In this document: positions 34,666 through 43,108 of the stretch, one piece after another
Layout of the letters: each line of letters begins with the position of its first letter
How positions within the stretch are numbered: position 1 is the stretch's first letter
From: Myxococcales bacterium UBA1238
GTDB lineage: Bacteria; Myxococcota_A; Bradymonadia; UBA7976; UBA1532
Assembly (NCBI GenBank): GCA_002309015.1
Contig: DBWM01000070.1
Location: 48,712 to 112,711, forward strand
Direction of reading: 5' to 3'
Length of the DNA stretch: 64,000 nucleotides
Position numbers and translations under genes: made by a program
Notes under the pieces: generated by a model
What the model was told of the DNA's origin: nothing
Database searches by the model: none
Seen by the model: only the letters and a program-made list of their open reading frames with translations

Positions 34666-35034
34666 AGCCCTGCCCCGAAATTGAATGCCATCCCATCGAG
34701 AGTGTAAATTTTGAGTTTCAGGCTCGACGTTTGCTCAGAGTGACCGAATTGCATCCATTCTTCGACTGCAAGGTTGAAGTCGGGTTCATCAAGGCTGAAG
34801 AATCGAGCTTCAAGGTTTGTAAAACAATATTCAGCGTTCGCAGGACAGACTTAAGACCTAAAGAAATGCGTTTTAATGTTCATGAATCTGGTTCCAACTG
34901 TAAAACGGCAGAAATCAGGAACAAAAAGATGAGCTTCAGGATTCAGAACGAATTTATGGATGTTCAGGTGATCGAAAGCGCGGTTTCAAATCGGATGAAC
35001 CGCAGATGGTCAATCTCAATCCACAGGTGATGCG
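34666..35034. other. AT-rich intergenic region, nothing recognised
   Basis: About 370 bases. A 99-codon frame (34731-35030) starts with TTG and has no Shine-Dalgarno or family resemblance, so it is not called. A promoter for the genes at 35035 and 35241 is expected here. Confidence 0.45.
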
Positions 35035-35220
35035 ATGCACAATACGGTTCAAAATCTGGAGTTCGTGATCCTGTTTGCGGTCTCGATCGGCCTCATCGTC
35101 TTCTGCGGGCTCTTTTATGTGATCTCAAAGCGCAGATGGAGCCGCATCGCATCTGGATTGGGCGCATTGATGGCGCTGATCGCTGCTGGGTATTTCTTTT
35201 ACAGGATGCTTTGGGACTGA
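35035..35220 (+). CDS. Small protein with two membrane helices
   Basis: 61 residues with two predicted membrane helices (about 9-30, FVILFAVSIGLIVFCGLFYVI, and 40-57) joined by a basic loop (SKRRWSR). AGGTGATGCG precedes the ATG. It lies 20 bases before the hexapeptide transferase gene on the same strand, so the two may be co-expressed. Function unknown. Confidence 0.6.
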   Translation: MHNTVQNLEFVILFAVSIGLIVFCGLFYVISKRRWSRIASGLGALMALIAAGYFFYRMLWD

Positions 35221-35240
35221 ATGGGAAAGGTCAAATCCTG

Positions 35241-35810
35241 ATGAAGTTCGATTTGAAGGCGTTGTTCAAAAAAGAAAAGGCGATCTTTGCGAGAGGATGC
35301 GCCCTTTATAAAAAACTGGCCTGGTCTCTTGAGCGGCAGGCACGGGATGCGGGCGTCGCGATGGGCGAACAGAACTTCATCGCGTCCCATTTTTGGAGCA
35401 CCGAGCCTTATCTCATCCGCATCGGTTCTCATTGCCAGATCACGGAGGGCGTCCGCCTGCTCACTCACGGCGGAGCCGCCGTCCTGCGCGATCTTTACCC
35501 GAACTTCGACTGCTTTGGGCGCATTACGATCGGTGACTATGTTTATTTAGGTTGCAACGCATTGATTTTACCGGGCGTGACCATCGGAAACCATGTGCTC
35601 GTAGCAGCAGGCAGCGTCGTCACCAAATCGGTGCCCGACGGCGTTGTGGTGGCCGGAAACCCTGCAAAGATCGTTTGTAGCGTAGATGACTATCTGATAA
35701 GGAATCAACCCTTCGATTTGGGGACCAAAGGGATGGATGCCGATCAAAAAAAAGAGATCATCCTCGCCGCAGGAGATGACAAACTGATCGCCAAAAAATG
35801 GATGAAGTGA
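35241..35810 (+). CDS. Hexapeptide-repeat acyltransferase (LbH family)
   Basis: A 189-residue left-handed beta-helix transferase of the maltose/serine O-acetyltransferase type. Hexapeptide turns are visible in IRIGSHCQITEGVRLLTHGG and ITIGDYVYLGCNALILPGVTIGNHVLVAAGSVVTKSVPDGVVVAGNPAK. The catalytic His is probably in LTHGG. An N-terminal helix precedes the domain. AAAGG lies about 10 bases upstream of the ATG at 35241. Enzymes of this type often modify surface polysaccharides, but no glycan gene is adjacent, so the substrate is open. Confidence 0.85.
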   Translation: MKFDLKALFKKEKAIFARGCALYKKLAWSLERQARDAGVAMGEQNFIASHFWSTEPYLIRIGSHCQITEGVRLLTHGGAAVLRDLYPNFDCFGRITIGDYVYLGCNALILPGVTIGNHVLVAAGSVVTKSVPDGVVVAGNPAKIVCSVDDYLIRNQPFDLGTKGMDADQKKEIILAAGDDKLIAKKWMK

Positions 35811-35927
35811 AGCGACGGTGAGCTCAATTTTGAGAACCCGATTTTAAAGGATCGAAGGATATAAAAGAAAGCAGGTAAAGTTTCGTTCCCAAAAAAGAGT
35901 TTCAAAGACTGAGGGGTAAAAACAGGG

Positions 35928-37664
35928 ATGCCTTACACGCTTGCATTCGACATCGAGACGCCGAATGGACTTCAGGATCGGATTTGCGCCATCAGCTGGG
36001 TTAAAATGCTGGGACTGCGGGTGGCGGAGCGGGGATCTGTATTGATCGACCCGGAATGCGGGTTTGATGAAGGAGGCATCAGGGCGCAGGGGGTCGATGC
36101 GGCGCAGGTATTGGGAGCTCCCCATTTTGATGCATTCTGGTCCAGGCGGGGGGATCTGTTTTTAAAGGCTGAAGCGTGGGTCTTAAAGAATAAAGCATCT
36201 GTATTGAGCGTTTTAGAGAAGACCTTAAAGGCTTATGGATTATGGAACGAGACCATTGAGCAAACGTTTTCTGCTGTAAAGATGATCGAGGCGTTCGCTT
36301 GGGCGCAATCCGCCTGGCCTTCGATTGAACGCTACGATTTTGAAACTTTGGCGAAGCTTTTAGAAGTTCGGTGGGATGCTCGAAGCTGGGGAAAGGGCGC
36401 AGATGTTTGCGCCGCCATCTTTTTACAGACCATGGTCGAGGGAACAGAAAGCGCATCAAAGGATTTAAAGCTTTGCAAGCGTGACGATGCGCTTTCTGCG
36501 ACGGATTCAGTGGCGAAGACAGAGGGGGAGGCAACAGATGCGATCGCTCCATCGGAGCCGCTTCATTATGGACTGGCGATTCATCTGGTGTCGCCCAATC
36601 GATCTGAGAGCAGCATTTGCGCGATCGGCTGGGCGAAGATCGCTTCAGATCGGGTGATCGAGAGCGGTCAGATAGTGATCAATCCCAACCGTAAGCTGGA
36701 TGCGCAGGTTTTGGCGTGGCATGGGCTTTCACCTGAGTTGCTGAAGGATCAGCCATCGTTTTTGAGAGCATGGGAACCGTTTGAGCCCATTTTTTATGGG
36801 GCTGAATACATCGTTGTACATCATGCAGCAACGCAACTGAGGCTCTTAACGAAAGAGATGAGGGGAAATGCATCTGTACAGAAACCCGTTCAGTTTTTTG
36901 ACAGCTGCTTTTTGGCCAATGAACTGATTCTTCCCCATATTTCGCTCGGGTTGGCTTCGCTTTCAAAACATTTTCGCATCTACTACAAAAACTGGAATGC
37001 GCAAAGCGACGCCGGAGCCTGCGCAAAGATCTTTTTAGCGCTCAACAAGGCATACGGTCCCCTTTTTTACAAGCGCAGCTGGTTCGATCTTCGCGGCATT
37101 TTGGAAGAAAGACTTGTCTTGCGCGTTCGCGAGACCGGTCCTTCTGCGGTTTTAAAAGAATTTTGGGATCTCTTAAAGGCCGCCTCAAAACTTCAGGCGG
37201 TTTCAGCCGGGGATTTAAAGCCCTTAATGGACTGGATCGAGGCGCATCCGAAAGCTTACAACAAGTTTCCCTGCAACGTGATCGCCCGCTTGTTTCAGAC
37301 CCTGCGCGCTCACCGGAACAACAATGTTATATCGCCCAAAACGGCGCGCGACATTTGCAACCGCTGTTTTGATCCGCTCTTCAATGCGCCTTCATGGGAA
37401 TCGATCTCCCTGGACAAGCGGCCCATCGCCTGTACGCGTATGCTCGCAGATGCCTTATATGACCGCACTCGCCCTGAATGGCTGCCCAATTCGATTGGTA
37501 TTCATCACCGCTCCCTCGAAGGCTGCCGCATTCTCGTAGTCGACGCCTATTGCAGAGCCGACTGGCTTCGCTGCGACTTCGATCCCCTCGTGATCAAAGC
37601 TCTGCTGCTTCAGGCCTCCGGAGAAGAGAGATTGATTTTGGGGGATGAAATCTTTGGAACGTAA
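35928..37664 (+). CDS. Array member 1: two degenerate DEDDh exonuclease domains, TerB-like module and degenerate BRCT
   Basis: 578 residues, first of six paralogues. It opens with MPYTLAFDIETPN, as the others do. The first exonuclease domain keeps D8 and E10 but has V at 92, R in place of the His and G in place of the last Asp. A second exonuclease-like domain starts near residue 207; its DxE motif is HLV and its D92 equivalent is Gln. A helical TerB-like segment (LKPLMDWIEAHPKAYNKFPCNVIA) and a BRCT remnant (residues about 490-578) complete the family layout. Both nuclease sites should be inactive, so a binding or scaffold role is more likely. The frame is long and undamaged, which argues for selection rather than a pseudogene. 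Confidence 0.78.
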   Translation: MPYTLAFDIETPNGLQDRICAISWVKMLGLRVAERGSVLIDPECGFDEGGIRAQGVDAAQVLGAPHFDAFWSRRGDLFLKAEAWVLKNKASVLSVLEKTLKAYGLWNETIEQTFSAVKMIEAFAWAQSAWPSIERYDFETLAKLLEVRWDARSWGKGADVCAAIFLQTMVEGTESASKDLKLCKRDDALSATDSVAKTEGEATDAIAPSEPLHYGLAIHLVSPNRSESSICAIGWAKIASDRVIESGQIVINPNRKLDAQVLAWHGLSPELLKDQPSFLRAWEPFEPIFYGAEYIVVHHAATQLRLLTKEMRGNASVQKPVQFFDSCFLANELILPHISLGLASLSKHFRIYYKNWNAQSDAGACAKIFLALNKAYGPLFYKRSWFDLRGILEERLVLRVRETGPSAVLKEFWDLLKAASKLQAVSAGDLKPLMDWIEAHPKAYNKFPCNVIARLFQTLRAHRNNNVISPKTARDICNRCFDPLFNAPSWESISLDKRPIACTRMLADALYDRTRPEWLPNSIGIHHRSLEGCRILVVDAYCRADWLRCDFDPLVIKALLLQASGEERLILGDEIFGT

Positions 37665-37806
37665 ACGGCGCCGCTGATGATCGCATGGCGGCAAAAGAAA
37701 AGCGTCCATCAAACGCACAGAGCAGCAGGCAGATTCATTTTTTGCTTTCATTCATGTTGCAAGGCGCTCAAAGATCTGCTTTACTTTTGCTGTTCGTTTG
37801 AAACGC

Positions 37807-37835
37807 GCCCCTTTCGTTTGAAAAGGGCCCTTTTT
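37807..37835 (+). terminator. Possible weak terminator before the 159-residue protein gene
   Basis: CCCCTTTC pairs imperfectly with GAAAAGGG across GTTT, followed by CCC and six T. It lies between array member 1 and the next gene, and could end the first transcript or act in the leader of the second. Confidence 0.4.
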
Positions 37836-37850
37836 TGAAAGGTTTGGGTC

Positions 37851-38330
37851 ATGGCCCGTTATCAGTTTGTTCCTTTGGATGACGACAAGGCGGCACGGTT
37901 GGGGGATTGCCTGGCTGAAGCGCGCGACATCATCAACTCCGTCTGCAACGGCGAGCAGGTTGCCGACATGCGCGAACTTTTAAAGCCGCGCAAGGGGTTT
38001 GATTTGCATCTCTCCACGATTCTGCATCTGGCGGAGCAGTTTCACGTGGTGCTCCCCGGCCATAACGCCGAGGATATGAAGAAAAATATGAAGGTTCAGC
38101 GCCAGCTCGGCAGCGCCGTCAACCAGCTTGAAGCCCTCGCCAAGCAAGCCCGCGAGATCTACAGCGCCAGCCGCAGCGAAACCTGGGACGCCTTCCTCAA
38201 CTTCTACGGCGTTCTGAGCGCCATGGGCACAAGGTTCCACGATTTGAAGACCATGCTGCGCCCCATCACCGACTTCATGGCGCGCAAGAGCAATAAGGAA
38301 GAAGCAAAAGACGAAAGCGCCGCCCTCTGA
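37851..38330 (+). CDS. 159-residue helical protein inside the exonuclease array
   Basis: A small, soluble, mostly helical protein. AAAGG lies 8 bases before the ATG. Hydrophobic heptads run through LHLSTILHLAEQFHVVLP and LGSAVNQLEALAKQAREIY, suggesting a four-helix bundle, and the tail is basic then acidic (RKSNKEEAKDESAAL). No family recognised. It lies between array members 1 and 2 and is followed by its own terminator. Its style (short beta start, helical body, charged tail) recalls the DUF6261-like proteins at 1699 and 24382, but the motif match is too weak to call homology. Confidence 0.7.
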   Translation: MARYQFVPLDDDKAARLGDCLAEARDIINSVCNGEQVADMRELLKPRKGFDLHLSTILHLAEQFHVVLPGHNAEDMKKNMKVQRQLGSAVNQLEALAKQAREIYSASRSETWDAFLNFYGVLSAMGTRFHDLKTMLRPITDFMARKSNKEEAKDESAAL

Positions 38331-38355
38331 GCGGTCGCTGAAGCCGCTTTGAACG

Positions 38356-38386
38356 AGAGCGCCCGTTTGAGGCGCTCTTTTATTTT
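38356..38386 (+). terminator. Intrinsic terminator
   Basis: AGAGCGCC (38356-38363) pairs perfectly with GGCGCTCT (38371-38378), then TTTTATTTT. It ends the gene at 37851-38330 and marks the left border of the transcription unit of array members 2-5. Confidence 0.9.
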
Positions 38387-38431
38387 GGATCTGGTCCGCA
38401 ATTTGAAATGCTCAGAAGTTTGAGGTGATTC

Positions 38432-39562
38432 ATGGGCTATCTATTGGCATTTGAAGTTAAAACGCCAAACCGTCATAACGATCGCATCTGCTCCATCGGC
38501 CTCTCGCGGATCGAAAACGGACACGAGGTGGGCTGCTCAGGAATGCTGATCAATCCTGAATGCAGCTTTGAAGAATGCAACAGCCACGCCTGCGGCGTCA
38601 CCAGCGATCTCGTCGTCGGAAAACCCAACTTTAAACAGTTCTGGGACAAAGTCGGACCGCTGTTTTTAGACGCCGACTGCGTGATCACCCAGCATGCAGA
38701 CTTTGATTTGGGCGTCCTCGCCAAAACCCTCGACGCCTATGGCGTGCCCGCCTTCGACTTAAAATACATCGACGTCTTTGCCCTCTCGAGCTACTGCTTT
38801 CCTGCATTGCCCAAGCATCAGCTCGAGCAGGTCGCCAAATATTTAAAGATCGACTTAAAGCCCGAAGATGCGGCGAGCGACGCTCACGCCTGCGCCCTCA
38901 TCTATTGCAAAGCGCTCAAGATGGGCCTCAATCTCGATTACCTGATCTCGGATTACCATTACTACGGTTTCAAAGCCGCCTCTCTGGCTAAACCCGCACA
39001 TCACTATCACGAGGGGGATGGTAGTCTGGAGTCCCTCATCGATTTACTGGCCGATATCATCGAAGATGGCGTGGTCGATGTCGACGAATTGATGAGCCTC
39101 ACCACCTGGATGGCCGTCCACGCCGATCTCTGCGGCCAGTTCCCCTATAATTTGATCGATAAAGCCCTCGAACAGGTCCTCGAAGACAACATCATCGAGC
39201 CCGAAGAACTCGAATGGATGTACGAACTCTTCAAAACCTGCGTCCACCCCGTCGAATCCCACCACGAAAACCGCAGACTGCGCTTTAAAGACAAACAGTT
39301 CTGCCTCAGCGGCGAATTCAAATTCGGATCCACCGCCAAAGTCGAAGCCCTCATCGAAGCCCTAGGCGGCGAAATCCAGCCCGCCGTACAGGAATCCACC
39401 GACTACGTCGTCGTAGGCGCCCTCTGCCACGAAAACGAATCCCCCGCCCACTACAGCGACGAAGTCAAAGCCGCCATCGAATGGCAAATGAAGGGATCTG
39501 AAATCCGCATGATCTGTGAATCCGACTTCATCGAAGCCCTCAGGGCGGCGAGTAAGGGGTAA
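38432..39562 (+). CDS. Array member 2: exonuclease domain with lost active site, TerB-like module and BRCT
   Basis: 376 residues. GAGG lies 6 bases before the ATG. The exonuclease fold (1-165) aligns over its full length with members 3-5, but three of five catalytic residues are changed: D8 to Glu, E10 to Lys and H145 to Glu; D92 and D150 remain. The TerB-like helical module (about 195-280) carries two acidic loops (IIEDGVVDVDEL and LEDNIIEPEEL). The BRCT domain (about 285-370) has FCLSGEF, LGGEIQ and DYVVVGA. One 66-base stretch (39178-39243) differs at a single base from member 4, a sign of recent duplication or gene conversion. It is probably a non-catalytic partner of members 3-5. Confidence 0.85.
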   Translation: MGYLLAFEVKTPNRHNDRICSIGLSRIENGHEVGCSGMLINPECSFEECNSHACGVTSDLVVGKPNFKQFWDKVGPLFLDADCVITQHADFDLGVLAKTLDAYGVPAFDLKYIDVFALSSYCFPALPKHQLEQVAKYLKIDLKPEDAASDAHACALIYCKALKMGLNLDYLISDYHYYGFKAASLAKPAHHYHEGDGSLESLIDLLADIIEDGVVDVDELMSLTTWMAVHADLCGQFPYNLIDKALEQVLEDNIIEPEELEWMYELFKTCVHPVESHHENRRLRFKDKQFCLSGEFKFGSTAKVEALIEALGGEIQPAVQESTDYVVVGALCHENESPAHYSDEVKAAIEWQMKGSEIRMICESDFIEALRAASKG

Positions 39563-39590
39563 AAGACGAGGAGCGCGGGAGAAGACGGCG

Positions 39591-41498
39591 ATGAGATATT
39601 TACTGGCGTTTGATGTAGAAACCCCGAACCCTCAAAACAACAGGATTTGCTCGATTGGCCTGGCCAAAATTACCGAAGAGGGGGTCACGGAGACCGCTTC
39701 CATCCTGATCGATCCCGAATGCGAATTTGGGCATGTCAATCGCATGAAGAACGGGATTCGACCTGAGCAGGTCGCGGGCAAGCCCAACTTTAAGCAGTTC
39801 TGGAAAACGTACGGTTCCTGGTTTTCGGAGTCGGATTGCCTGGTTGCGCACAACGCGCGCTTCGATTTGTCGGTGCTCTCGAAGACTCTGCAGGCCTACG
39901 GGCTCCCACGACCGATGGTCAAATACATCGATACCCAGATTGCGGCCAAAGCCTGCTTTCCTGCGCTCAATCGGTTCGGTCTTGAGCCTTTGTGCGAGTA
40001 TCTGGACATCGAGCTCAACCATCACGAAGCCGGCAGCGACGCCAAAGCCTGCGCTCAGGTCTTTCTTGAAATGATCGCGATGGATATCCACCTGGATGAC
40101 ATCGTTCTGGACTATGATTTAAATGTCGACTGGGATGAACACGTTCCTTTTCAGGCGCATCTCTCCGAAAATTCCAAAGTCTTAAACGAGCTTCAGGCAC
40201 TTTTGAGAGACATCACCGAAGACGGCATCATCGATCAGGACGAATTCGACCGCCTGGAGCAATGGATCAAGGACCACGCCGAATTTAAAGGACAGTTCCC
40301 GTACAACATCATCAAAAACGCGATCGACACGATCCTCGAAGACGGCATCATCGAACCTTCCGAGCTCGACTGGCTCTACGATATTTGCAAGAGCGGCATC
40401 GATCCCCTCTCCTCGCAGGCCAGAAACCGCGAGATCGATTTTAAAGACAAGCTCTTTTGCTTAACGGGAGAGTTCGATCTCGGATCAAAAGGCGATGCTG
40501 CGCTTCTCATTGCCAAAGCCGGTGGTCAAATCGCCGATGACGTTGTTCAAAAGCTCGATTATCTGATCGTAGGCGCCCAAGGCAACGGCGCCTGGCTCTG
40601 CCAAAACTTTGGAACCAAGATCAAGCGCGCTCTTGAATATCAGATGAAAGGTCTACCGATCCGCATCGTGGTCGAGAAAGACTTCATCGCGGCGTTAAAA
40701 GCGGCCAACATCGCGATCGAATGCAGCCAACCGGTGCCTCCAGAGGTCGAAGAAGAGCTCGATGCGCCTCAGGATACCCTGACCGATGACGATGAAATTC
40801 AGATTTCACCCGAAGAGCTGGCTGAGTACATTGAATCGGACACTGCAAAGCCAGAATCGGTCTCGCCTGTTGTGGAATCCGACATTGAATCCGATGTATC
40901 TGAGGAAGAAACCAGCAAGACGAAGAGGCGCAAGCGCCGCTTCAAGCGCGAATCGGTGGGCGTCCTCGAACTTTTGGCTTACTTAAAAGAAATCATCGCC
41001 GACGGCGTGGTCGATACATATGAATTGGAAGCTCTTGCCACCTGGATGGAAGAGCATCCGGAACTGGACGGCAAGTTCCCTTACAATTTAATCTTCTATG
41101 CTCTCGAAAAGATCCTGGAAGACAACGTCATCGAGCCTGAAGAACTCGTTTGGATATGCGAAATCTTTCAGACCTGCGTCAATCCCATCGAATCCTTACC
41201 CGAAGATCAGATCATCGGGATTAAAGGAAAGCTCTTCTGCCTAAGCGGTATTTTTAAGATCGGTCAACCGGACGAAATCATGCGCATGATCGTCCAGTTG
41301 GGCGGTGATGTCAAAGACGGCATCATGAAAAAGACCGACTACCTGGTGATCGGTGCCAGCAGCAACGAAAGCGTTGAAGACGGCAACTACGGTGTCAAAA
41401 TCAAGCGCGCCATCGAATGGAAAGTCAAAGGCCAGCCGATCCGCATCATCTCTGAATCCGACTTAACCAAAGCCCTCGAGGCCGCCATCGAAGAGTAG
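39591..41498 (+). CDS. Array member 3: intact DEDDh exonuclease with two TerB-like/BRCT modules
   Basis: 635 residues. The ATG at 39591 has GGAG 9 bases upstream; the frame extends back into member 2 but without support. The exonuclease domain (1-165) has the full set D8, E10 (AFDVETPN), D92 (AHNARFD), H145 and D150 (HEAGSD), so 3'-5' exonuclease activity on DNA or RNA is expected. A TerB-like module (about 195-275) and BRCT (283-370) follow. After an acidic linker and a basic KTKRRKRRFKRE patch, a second TerB-like module (457-535) and BRCT (543-630) appear, closer to those of member 4. The module doubling probably arose by recombination between paralogues. Ligase-type BRCT domains bind DNA ends or partner proteins. 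Confidence 0.88.
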   Translation: MRYLLAFDVETPNPQNNRICSIGLAKITEEGVTETASILIDPECEFGHVNRMKNGIRPEQVAGKPNFKQFWKTYGSWFSESDCLVAHNARFDLSVLSKTLQAYGLPRPMVKYIDTQIAAKACFPALNRFGLEPLCEYLDIELNHHEAGSDAKACAQVFLEMIAMDIHLDDIVLDYDLNVDWDEHVPFQAHLSENSKVLNELQALLRDITEDGIIDQDEFDRLEQWIKDHAEFKGQFPYNIIKNAIDTILEDGIIEPSELDWLYDICKSGIDPLSSQARNREIDFKDKLFCLTGEFDLGSKGDAALLIAKAGGQIADDVVQKLDYLIVGAQGNGAWLCQNFGTKIKRALEYQMKGLPIRIVVEKDFIAALKAANIAIECSQPVPPEVEEELDAPQDTLTDDDEIQISPEELAEYIESDTAKPESVSPVVESDIESDVSEEETSKTKRRKRRFKRESVGVLELLAYLKEIIADGVVDTYELEALATWMEEHPELDGKFPYNLIFYALEKILEDNVIEPEELVWICEIFQTCVNPIESLPEDQIIGIKGKLFCLSGIFKIGQPDEIMRMIVQLGGDVKDGIMKKTDYLVIGASSNESVEDGNYGVKIKRAIEWKVKGQPIRIISESDLTKALEAAIEE

Positions 41499-41506
41499 GG
41501 AAGGTT

Positions 41507-43099
41507 ATGGGTTATCTGCTCGCATTCGATATCGAGACGCCGAACCGGCATAACGATCGCATTTGCGAAATTGGGATCACGCTGCTCGAAGATGGAAAGG
41601 TGACCCTTTCTTCAGCGATGGTGATCGATCCGGAATGCGAGTTTGATGACTTCAACGTCGGGCTTCATGGGATTGCCCCTGAAGATGTTGAGGGTCGACA
41701 GAATTTTAAAGAGTTCTGGAACGAGTTCGGCCAGTATTTTATCAATGCCGATTACGTGATCGCCCACAACGCCCGCTTCGATTTGGCGGTTTTAGTCAAA
41801 ACCCTGAGGGCTTACGGAGTGCCGAGCTTCAATCTTCACTATGTGGACACCCTTGCACTCGCGCGCTATTGCTTTCCTGAGCTGCCCAAACACGGTTTAA
41901 AGATGCTGGCTGAAGCTTTAGGGTTCGATTTGAACCAACACAGTGCCCAAAGCGACTCTGAGGTTTGCGCCAGGCTCTATTGCAAAGCGGCAGAGCAAGA
42001 GGTCAACATCGATCTCTTCACCAAACTCTACCCCTATGAACGCGAGGGCACCGGTTTACCCAAATGCGAGCCCTGCCCCAAACGATCGAAGACCTCATCT
42101 GCGCGCAGCAAAAAGCCGGAACCGATCCCCACACCGCAGGCTGAAATGTTGGAGGCACGGCCTGCAATCTCGATCAGTACGCATGAACCCTCTGTGAGCG
42201 TAAAAGCATCCTTTGCAGAGCCACCAGAAACGGCTCCTTCGACCGGATTTCGGTTTGCCAAGCCAAAAGCGAGCTTTTCTGTGCCTTCAACGCCCTCCGA
42301 TGCGCCGGGGATGCGGTTTGCTCAGCCAAAAGCGAGTTTTTCTGTGCCCTCAGAGCACGCTTTCGATTCCTTTTCGAACCTCGATGATCTGGAAGCGATC
42401 CTCGGAAGGCCCGCATCTGTGGTTGAAACATCCGCTCCAGAGGTTGAACCGCCCGCTTCTGAGATAGAAGCCCCTGTTGCAGCGGCTGAATGTCCCGAAA
42501 CTGAATCTCCCAACCTGAGCTCGAGGATTCGCAAACGCCGCAACAAGCGCGAACCGGTGGGCATCATCGAGCTTTTGGGTGGCTTAAAAGACATCATCGA
42601 AGACGGCGTGGTCGATCTCGACGAACTGGAAGTCTTAGCGGGTTGGATGGAGGAGCATCCCGAGCTCGAGAATCAGTTCCCCTATAATGTGATCGTCTAT
42701 GCCCTCGAAAAGATCCTCGAAGACAACATCATCGAGCCCGAAGAACTCGAATGGATGTACGAAATCTTCAAAACCTGCGTGAACCCCGTTGAATCTCTCC
42801 CCGAAAACAGACGCCTGGCTTTTAAAGGCAAACTCTTCTGCATCGACAGCGATCTCTCGATCGGATCCAAAGATGAGATCGCGAGAAAAATCGTGCAGTT
42901 GGGCGGAGAAGTCAAAGATGGCGTCTTAAAAAAGACCGACTACCTGGTGATTGGTGCAGGCAGCAACGAAAATGTCGAAGACGGCAACTACGGCGTCAAA
43001 ATCAAGCGCGCCATCGAATGGCTGGTCAAAGGCCAACCGATCCGCATCATCTGCGAATCGGATTTCATCGAAGCCCTCAGTGCGGCGAGTAAGGGGTAA
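41507..43099 (+). CDS. Array member 4: intact DEDDh exonuclease, long linker, TerB-like module and BRCT
   Basis: 530 residues, starting 8 bases after member 3, with AGGGAAGG just upstream. Catalytic residues D8, E10, D92, H145 and D150 are all present (AFDIETPN, AHNARFD, HSAQSD). A Pro/Ser/Ala-rich linker (about 180-335) contains a repeated RFAxPKASFSVPS motif twice and ends in a basic RIRKRRNKRE patch before the TerB-like module (about 352-430) and BRCT (440-525). In this BRCT the usual LTG/LSG turn reads FCIDSDL. The family resembles known bacterial exonuclease-BRCT proteins, which as far as I recall occur singly. It is the third of four genes in the central transcription unit. Confidence 0.88.
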   Translation: MGYLLAFDIETPNRHNDRICEIGITLLEDGKVTLSSAMVIDPECEFDDFNVGLHGIAPEDVEGRQNFKEFWNEFGQYFINADYVIAHNARFDLAVLVKTLRAYGVPSFNLHYVDTLALARYCFPELPKHGLKMLAEALGFDLNQHSAQSDSEVCARLYCKAAEQEVNIDLFTKLYPYEREGTGLPKCEPCPKRSKTSSARSKKPEPIPTPQAEMLEARPAISISTHEPSVSVKASFAEPPETAPSTGFRFAKPKASFSVPSTPSDAPGMRFAQPKASFSVPSEHAFDSFSNLDDLEAILGRPASVVETSAPEVEPPASEIEAPVAAAECPETESPNLSSRIRKRRNKREPVGIIELLGGLKDIIEDGVVDLDELEVLAGWMEEHPELENQFPYNVIVYALEKILEDNIIEPEELEWMYEIFKTCVNPVESLPENRRLAFKGKLFCIDSDLSIGSKDEIARKIVQLGGEVKDGVLKKTDYLVIGAGSNENVEDGNYGVKIKRAIEWLVKGQPIRIICESDFIEALSAASKG

Positions 43100-43108
43100 A
43101 AAGGGATT

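Noticed and set aside
34731..35030. 99-codon frame before the small membrane protein gene
   Set aside because: It starts with TTG without a ribosome binding site, in AT-rich DNA, and its sequence is unlike a folded protein.
39591..43099. Array members as the housekeeping DNA polymerase III epsilon subunit (dnaQ)
   Set aside because: They carry TerB-like and BRCT modules and occur as six copies; no clamp- or polymerase-binding tail typical of epsilon is seen.
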